This document shows positions 35,760 to 39,725 of a stretch of 39,725 bases of DNA, piece after piece. Origin of the DNA: Gammaproteobacteria bacterium (GTDB lineage: Bacteria > Pseudomonadota > Gammaproteobacteria > SZUA-140); the NCBI GenBank assembly GCA_020847075.1, contig JADLCS010000082.1, positions 1 to 39,725 of the forward strand, given 5' to 3'. Both the position numbers and the translations under genes were made by a program. The notes under the pieces are model-generated. The model saw only the letters and a program-made list of their open reading frames with translations. It was not told the DNA's origin and made no database searches. Position 1 is the first letter of the stretch; every line of letters starts with the position of its first letter.

Positions 35760-36499
35760 CGGGCCTCCCGCGCCGCGATCTCCGCCACCCACTCGCTGTG
35801 GCGTTCGCGCTCGAGGATCTCGCAGCGGACGCGCGTCAGCACCACGGCGATGGTATACATCCAGAAGGCCAGCGTCATCACTAGCATGGCGGTCAGCATG
35901 GTGGCCGCCATCGTCGAACCCTGGCTCATGCTGATCGAGGCGCCCTGGTGGAGGGTGTTCCACCATTGCACCGAGAAATAGATGATCGGGACGTTGACCG
36001 CGCCGATCAGCGCCAGCAGACCGCTGGCGCGCGCCGCGCGACGCGGATCCTCGATCGCGGCCTGCAACGACATGTAACCCAGATAGAGGAACAGCAGGAT
36101 CAGCTCCGAGGTCAGACGCGCGTCCCACACCCACCACGCGCCCCACATCGGCTTGCCCCACAGCGCGCCGGTCCACAGCGCGATGAAGGTGAACAGCGCG
36201 CCGGTGGGGGCGAGCGAGCGCGCCATGAAGGCCGACAGGCGGGTGTTGAAGACCAGGCCGAGCCCGGCGTAGAACGCCATCACCAGATAGATGAACATCG
36301 ACATCCAGGCCGCCGGCACGTGGATGAAGATGATGCGGTAGGCCTCGCCCTGCTTGTAGTCCGTCGGCGCGACGAAGAATCCCAGATAGAGCCCGAGCAC
36401 GGTCAACAGCGCGGCGGCCGCGCCGAACCAGGGGACGAGCCGGCCCGCCAGCGGGTAGAAACTGGCCGGGGAGGCATACTTGAACCAGTTGGGAGCCAT
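35756..36499 (-). CDS. ccmC: Haem transporter subunit CcmC
   Basis: Predicted 247-residue protein with six membrane helices. The haem-handling WWD motif is [18 protein letters not shown]; periplasmic His residues lie in [14 protein letters not shown] and in NTLHQGAS. It loads haem onto CcmE. The ATG at 36499 ([11 protein letters not shown]) is chosen; a TTG two codons earlier is possible. The 94 nt between ccmB and ccmC are longer than other junctions in the operon and hold nothing recognisable. Confidence 0.96.
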   Translation of the reverse strand: MAPNWFKYASPASFYPLAGRLVPWFGAAAALLTVLGLYLGFFVAPTDYKQGEAYRIIFIHVPAAWMSMFIYLVMAFYAGLGLVFNTRLSAFMARSLAPTGALFTFIALWTGALWGKPMWGAWWVWDARLTSELILLFLYLGYMSLQAAIEDPRRAARASGLLALIGAVNVPIIYFSVQWWNTLHQGASISMSQGSTMAATMLTAMLVMTLAFWMYTIAVVLTRVRCEILERERHSEWVAEIAAREAR

Positions 36500-36593
36500 G
36501 CTCAACCGACAACCGCCGAACCGTCAACATCCGTCAAAGTTACGCCTCCTCATCATGACGCCACGCTTCTTCGAGCGGGATGGTCGTCATGCC

Positions 36594-37277
36594 TCACTCC
36601 AGCGAGATACGCAGCGCCGCCGCCGTCACCCATGGACCGAAACACAGAGCCAGCACCAGCAGCGCCCCCAGCAGGGACAGATGGGCGTCCGCCTCCAGGC
36701 CGCTCGCGACGGCCTCCACCGCCCCCGCCCCGAAGATCAACACCGGGACATACAAGGGCAGAACGAGTAATGATATCAGCGCGCCGCCGCCGCGTAACCC
36801 CAGCGTCAGCGCGGCGCCCATGGCGCCGATCAGGCTCAGCACCGGGGTGCCGAGCAGCAGCGTCAGCATCAATACGCCGAGCGGGGCCCCGCTCAGGCCG
36901 AACTGCAGGCCGAGCAGCGGCGACATCAGCACCAGCGGCGCCCCCGTCACCAGCCAGTGCGCGGCCACCTTGCCGAGCACGATCAGCGACAGCGGCTGCG
37001 GACTCAGCAGCATCTGCTCCAGGGTGCCGTCGAGGTGGTCGGCGGTGAACAGCCGGCCCAGCGAGAGCATGGTCGCGAGCAGCGCCGCCACCCACAGGAT
37101 GCCGGGCGCGATCGCGCGCAACGTCCCCGCCTCCGGGCCGACGCCCAGCGGAAACAGGCTCACCACGATCACGAAAAAGAACAGCGTCGTCAGCACATCG
37201 GTGACGCGCCGGCCCGCGAGGGTCAGATCGCGCGCCAGTACGTACCGGGTCCCGCTCAACAATCCTGTCGCGCCCAT
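36594..37277 (-). CDS. ccmB: ABC transporter permease CcmB
   Basis: Predicted 227-residue permease with about six helices. LARDLTLAGRRVTDVLTTLFFF at the N-terminus and TLEQMLLSPQPLSLIVLGKV are conserved in CcmB, and the C-terminal half includes LPLYVPVLIFGAGAV. With CcmA and CcmCD it powers release of holo-CcmE. The ATG at 37277 has only a weak Shine-Dalgarno. A REP-like inverted repeat lies in the gap to ccmA, breaking the usual tight coupling. The frame can be extended to 37316, but that covers the repeat. Confidence 0.95.
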   Translation of the reverse strand: MGATGLLSGTRYVLARDLTLAGRRVTDVLTTLFFFVIVVSLFPLGVGPEAGTLRAIAPGILWVAALLATMLSLGRLFTADHLDGTLEQMLLSPQPLSLIVLGKVAAHWLVTGAPLVLMSPLLGLQFGLSGAPLGVLMLTLLLGTPVLSLIGAMGAALTLGLRGGGALISLLVLPLYVPVLIFGAGAVEAVASGLEADAHLSLLGALLVLALCFGPWVTAAALRISLE

Positions 37278-37296
37278 GTTCAATCCGTCATCGAAA

Positions 37297-37320
37297 GGGG
37301 ACGGACTCAAGTCCATCCCC
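37297..37320. repeat. REP-like inverted repeat between ccmA and ccmB
   Basis: GGGGACGGACT and AGTCCATCCCC form an 11-bp stem with one mismatch around a two-base centre. The core is shared with the elements at 18552 and 28643. It sits inside the ccm operon, 20 nt before the ccmB ATG, and could reduce downstream expression or stabilise the upstream mRNA. Confidence 0.65.
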
Positions 37321-37326
37321 TTGCTC

Positions 37327-37944
37327 TTAGATACCCAGCCGCAGTTCCCGCGTGGTGCCGGCGTCCATCTCCACCTGCTGATGCGTCGTCAGCACCGCCA
37401 GGCCGCCCCGCGCGAGATGCCCGCGGATCTGCGCCTGCAACAGCTCCACCGCTGCGCGGTCCAGCGCGACATAGGGCTCGTCCAGGACCCACAAACGCGC
37501 ACGCGACAACCGCAGGCGGGCGAGACCCACGCGCCGCCGCTGCCCCTGCGAGAGCACCTTCGCCGGCAGGTCCTCCAGACCGTCCAGCCCCATCTCGCCC
37601 AGCGCCCGCGCCAGTTCCGCGCCGGACGGATCCCGGCCGGCGAGCCGGCAGTTGATGCGGAGGTTCTCCAGGCCGCTGAGTTCGTCCTTCACGCCGGGCA
37701 GATGGCCGAGATACGCCATGTCCGCGCGGTAGGCGTCGCCCACGGCGCGGATGTCCTCGCCGTGCCAGAGGATCGCGCCCTCCGCCGGGGCCACCAGGCC
37801 GCAGATCATGCGCAGCAGGGTGGTCTTGCCGCTGCCGTTGGGCCCGTTCACATAGAGCAGTTCGCCGGCGTCCAGGGCGAACTCCAGACCGGCGAACAGA
37901 CGGCGATCGCCGCGCACCGCCGCCAGGGCATGGCCTCGCAGCAT
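37327..37944 (-). CDS. ccmA: ABC transporter ATP-binding protein CcmA
   Basis: Predicted 205-residue ATPase, typical length for CcmA. Walker A is GPNGSGKTT (about residues 34-42), the signature is LSQGQRRRVGLARL, and Walker B is LWVLDEPYVALD. YLGHLPGVKDELSGLENL is the CcmA form of the Q-loop region. It is the first gene of the ccmABCDEFGHI run and is divergent from moxR; the 270-nt gap should hold promoters for both. Confidence 0.96.
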   Translation of the reverse strand: MLRGHALAAVRGDRRLFAGLEFALDAGELLYVNGPNGSGKTTLLRMICGLVAPAEGAILWHGEDIRAVGDAYRADMAYLGHLPGVKDELSGLENLRINCRLAGRDPSGAELARALGEMGLDGLEDLPAKVLSQGQRRRVGLARLRLSRARLWVLDEPYVALDRAAVELLQAQIRGHLARGGLAVLTTHQQVEMDAGTTRELRLGI

Positions 37945-38144
37945 GCGTCAGCCCCCGTCCCGGCCGCTGATGCCCCGGTATCTTAACATAACGTCATCTG
38001 AACCCTGGGATAAGGCGAGTGGACATCTCCGCGGAACCGCGCATGCAACGCGCGCGCGGCGCGCCGATTCGGCGGCGCTTAAGTGTGTCACAGAACGACG
38101 CCCCGCTCAATCGAAGCGCCCCGCGCGGTTATGGCGCCGCGCCC

Positions 38145-38153
38145 TGATATAGT
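38145..38153 (+). promoter_or_regulatory. Candidate extended -10 promoter element for moxR
   Basis: TGATATAGT fits the extended -10 pattern (TGn before a five-of-six TATAAT match), 62 nt before the moxR ATG. No good -35 is seen 17 nt upstream (GCGGTT). A further AT-rich stretch near 37977-37995 may serve ccmA. Confidence 0.4.
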
Positions 38154-38214
38154 ATTGTCATTTCACGGCCGCCCCGGCCGCGACTACGCGATCCATCGGT
38201 GTGAACCTCGGACC

Positions 38215-39168
38215 ATGAACGGCATCGAACACCTCCGCGCCCGCCTGCAGCGCGACATCATCGGACAGACGGCGCTGATCGACCGCCTGCTCGTCGCCGT
38301 GCTGACCGGCGGCCACGTGCTGCTGGAGGGGCTGCCCGGGCTCGCCAAGACCACCGCCGTGCGCGCGCTCGCCGGCGGCATGGCGCTGGGCTTCCAGCGC
38401 ATCCAGTTCACGCCCGACATGATCCCGGGCGACATCACCGGCAGCGACATCTTTCTGCCGCAGGACGGCCGGTTCCAGTTCGTCCCCGGCCCGATCTTCA
38501 ACGAGATCATCCTCGCGGACGAGATCAACCGCGCACCGCCCAAGGTGCAGTCCGCCCTGCTCGAGGCGATGCAGGAACGCCAGGTGACCGTGGGCGGGAC
38601 GACGCGCCCCCTGCCCGTGATCTTCATGGTGATCGCGACGCAGAATCCGCTCGACCAGGAGGGCACCTATCCGCTCCCGGAGGCCCAGCTCGACCGCTTT
38701 CAGATGAAGGTGCGCATCGGTTATCCCTCGGCCGAGGACGAGTTGAAGATCCTGCACCTCGCGCGCGGCGCGGCCTCCGAGACGCGGCCGGCCGCCGCCG
38801 ATCCCGCACTGACGGCGGGCGGGGTGCTGGAGCTGCGTAACGCCGTCGACGGGATCTATCTCGACGCGATGCTCGAACGCTACATCGTCGCGCTGGTCGG
38901 CGCGACGCGCGAACCGGCGCGCTGGGACGCGGAGCTGGCGGACTGGCTGACGCGGGGCGCCTCGCCGCGCGCGACGCTCGCGCTGGCGCACGCCGCGCGC
39001 GCGCAGGCGCTGCTCGCCGGCCGCGACTTCGTCGACCCCGACGACATCCTCCAGCTCGCGCCCGACGTGCTCAATCATCGCATCGGCCTCGGCTTCGCCG
39101 CGCGCGCCGCCGGCGTGACGCCGGACCGGGCGATCGAGCGCATCGTCGCATGCGTGCCGATCCCCTGA
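38215..39168 (+). CDS. MoxR-family AAA+ ATPase
   Basis: Predicted 317-residue AAA+ chaperone. Walker A is GLPGLAKTT (39-47), Walker B is ILADEINRAPPK, and sensor 1 lies in VIATQNPLDQEGTYPLPEAQLDRF, a string typical of MoxR proteins (given here as VIATQNP and LPEAQLDRF). The C-terminal helical lid follows. The ATG at 38215 is chosen over an in-frame extension to 38083 that runs through the promoter gap. MoxR proteins pair with DUF58 and VWA-domain proteins to remodel or activate envelope enzymes; the DUF58 gene overlaps it by 19 nt. Confidence 0.93.
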   Translation: MNGIEHLRARLQRDIIGQTALIDRLLVAVLTGGHVLLEGLPGLAKTTAVRALAGGMALGFQRIQFTPDMIPGDITGSDIFLPQDGRFQFVPGPIFNEIILADEINRAPPKVQSALLEAMQERQVTVGGTTRPLPVIFMVIATQNPLDQEGTYPLPEAQLDRFQMKVRIGYPSAEDELKILHLARGAASETRPAAADPALTAGGVLELRNAVDGIYLDAMLERYIVALVGATREPARWDAELADWLTRGASPRATLALAHAARAQALLAGRDFVDPDDILQLAPDVLNHRIGLGFAARAAGVTPDRAIERIVACVPIP

Positions 39169-39725
39169 ACCGGGCCGCCGCGGCCGCGCCGCTGCTGGAC
39201 GCGGAGGAGTTCGAACGCCTGCGGCAGCTCGCGCTGCACTATCGCAGCCGCAGCGGCCGGGCGCGCCAGTCGCCCGGTCCCGGCCGGCACCACACCGCCA
39301 CCCGCGGTCAGGGCATAGAGCTGCACGATGTGCGCCCGTACCAGCCGGGCGACGATGTGCGCCACATGGACTGGCGCGCCACCGCGCGCAGCGGCCGCCC
39401 GATCACCAAGGTCTTCGTGGAAGAGCACGCGCGACGCCTGTTCCTGTTCGTCGACCGCCGGCCCGGCATGATGTTCGGGACCCGGCGCGAACTCAAGGCG
39501 GCCACCGCCGCCCGCGCCGCCGCCCTGCTCGCCTTCAGCGCGCTGGCGGAGCGCGAGCCCGTCGCCGGGCTCGTGTTCGGGGAGGAGATCGGGCACCATG
39601 CGCCCGCGTACAGCCCGGAAGGCGTGCTCCCCCTGCTGCGGCAGGCCGCCGCCGCGCCGCCCTCCGCGGCGGAGCGCGCGCGCCGGATGCCGGCGTCGCC
39701 GCGCGAGGCGATGCGGACCGCCGCC
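39150..39725 (+). CDS. DUF58-domain protein, 3'-partial
   Basis: The frame from ATG 39150 is open for 192 codons to the right edge. ELHDVRPYQPGDDVRHMDWR and ATARSGRPITKVFVEEHARR (two adjacent conserved pieces) are the hallmark of DUF58, followed by LFLFVDRRPGMMFG, a VWA-like strand with DxR in place of the usual DxS. The start overlaps the moxR end by 19 nt. No membrane helix is visible in the part present. DUF58 proteins work with MoxR ATPases; substrates are unknown. The gene and any DUF4381/VWA partners continue beyond the window. Confidence 0.88.
   Translation, partial: MRADPLNRAAAAAPLLDAEEFERLRQLALHYRSRSGRARQSPGPGRHHTATRGQGIELHDVRPYQPGDDVRHMDWRATARSGRPITKVFVEEHARRLFLFVDRRPGMMFGTRRELKAATAARAAALLAFSALAEREPVAGLVFGEEIGHHAPAYSPEGVLPLLRQAAAAPPSAAERARRMPASPREAMRTAA

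Overview
The window is about 68-70% GC by eye, densely packed, and carries a full System I ccmABCDEFGHI operon plus a tyrS / M23 peptidase / anmK / erpA / argC neighbourhood. That neighbourhood is the one known from Pseudomonas and relatives, so this is most likely a gammaproteobacterium. The many c-type cytochromes suggest a respiratory or chemolithotrophic lineage of the Chromatiales or Acidiferrobacterales kind (inference; no rRNA is present). I saw no tRNA, rRNA, CRISPR array, IS element or prophage gene.

Region 1 (1-14.4 kb) concerns surface glycans and glycosylation. It opens with a TPR/O-GlcNAc-transferase-like protein whose reading frame runs in from the left edge and contains the end of a second catalytic module. 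Next come rmlBDAC (dTDP-L-rhamnose). After an AT-rich gap there is a sulfotransferase, then a minus-strand group: three SAM methyltransferases, an FdtB/QdtB-type aminotransferase, a FemAB-like GNAT acyltransferase, an FdtA/QdtA-type ketoisomerase, a family 2 glycosyltransferase and one unrecognised protein. Together they predict a polysaccharide with rhamnose, an N-acylated 3-amino-3,6-dideoxyhexose, and methyl and sulfate decorations.

Region 2 (14.4-21.4 kb) is housekeeping: tyrS, a MepM-like peptidase, anmK, erpA, a bactofilin, a DUF6776-type membrane protein and argC.

Region 3 (21.4-30.2 kb) is the most unusual part. Divergent transcripts encode a multihaem cytochrome split into two three-haem reading frames exactly at an A9 run, and a pentahaem doubled-CXXCH cytochrome followed by a six-bladed NHL lipoprotein. 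The NHL start lies between inverted heptamer repeats. Facing them is a GGDEF/EAL protein downstream of two paralogous seven-bladed propeller proteins and a monohaem cytochrome. I suggest an envelope electron-transfer or redox-sensing locus linked to c-di-GMP; the function is inference.

Region 4 (30.2-38 kb) is the ccm operon plus a TlpA-like lipoprotein, reading straight into region 3, so haem-attachment machinery and its probable clients lie on one strand. Region 5 (38.2 kb to the right edge) is a divergent moxR-DUF58 pair, the second gene cut by the window end. Short GGGGACGG-type inverted repeats (REP/RAYT-like) sit in three gene junctions.
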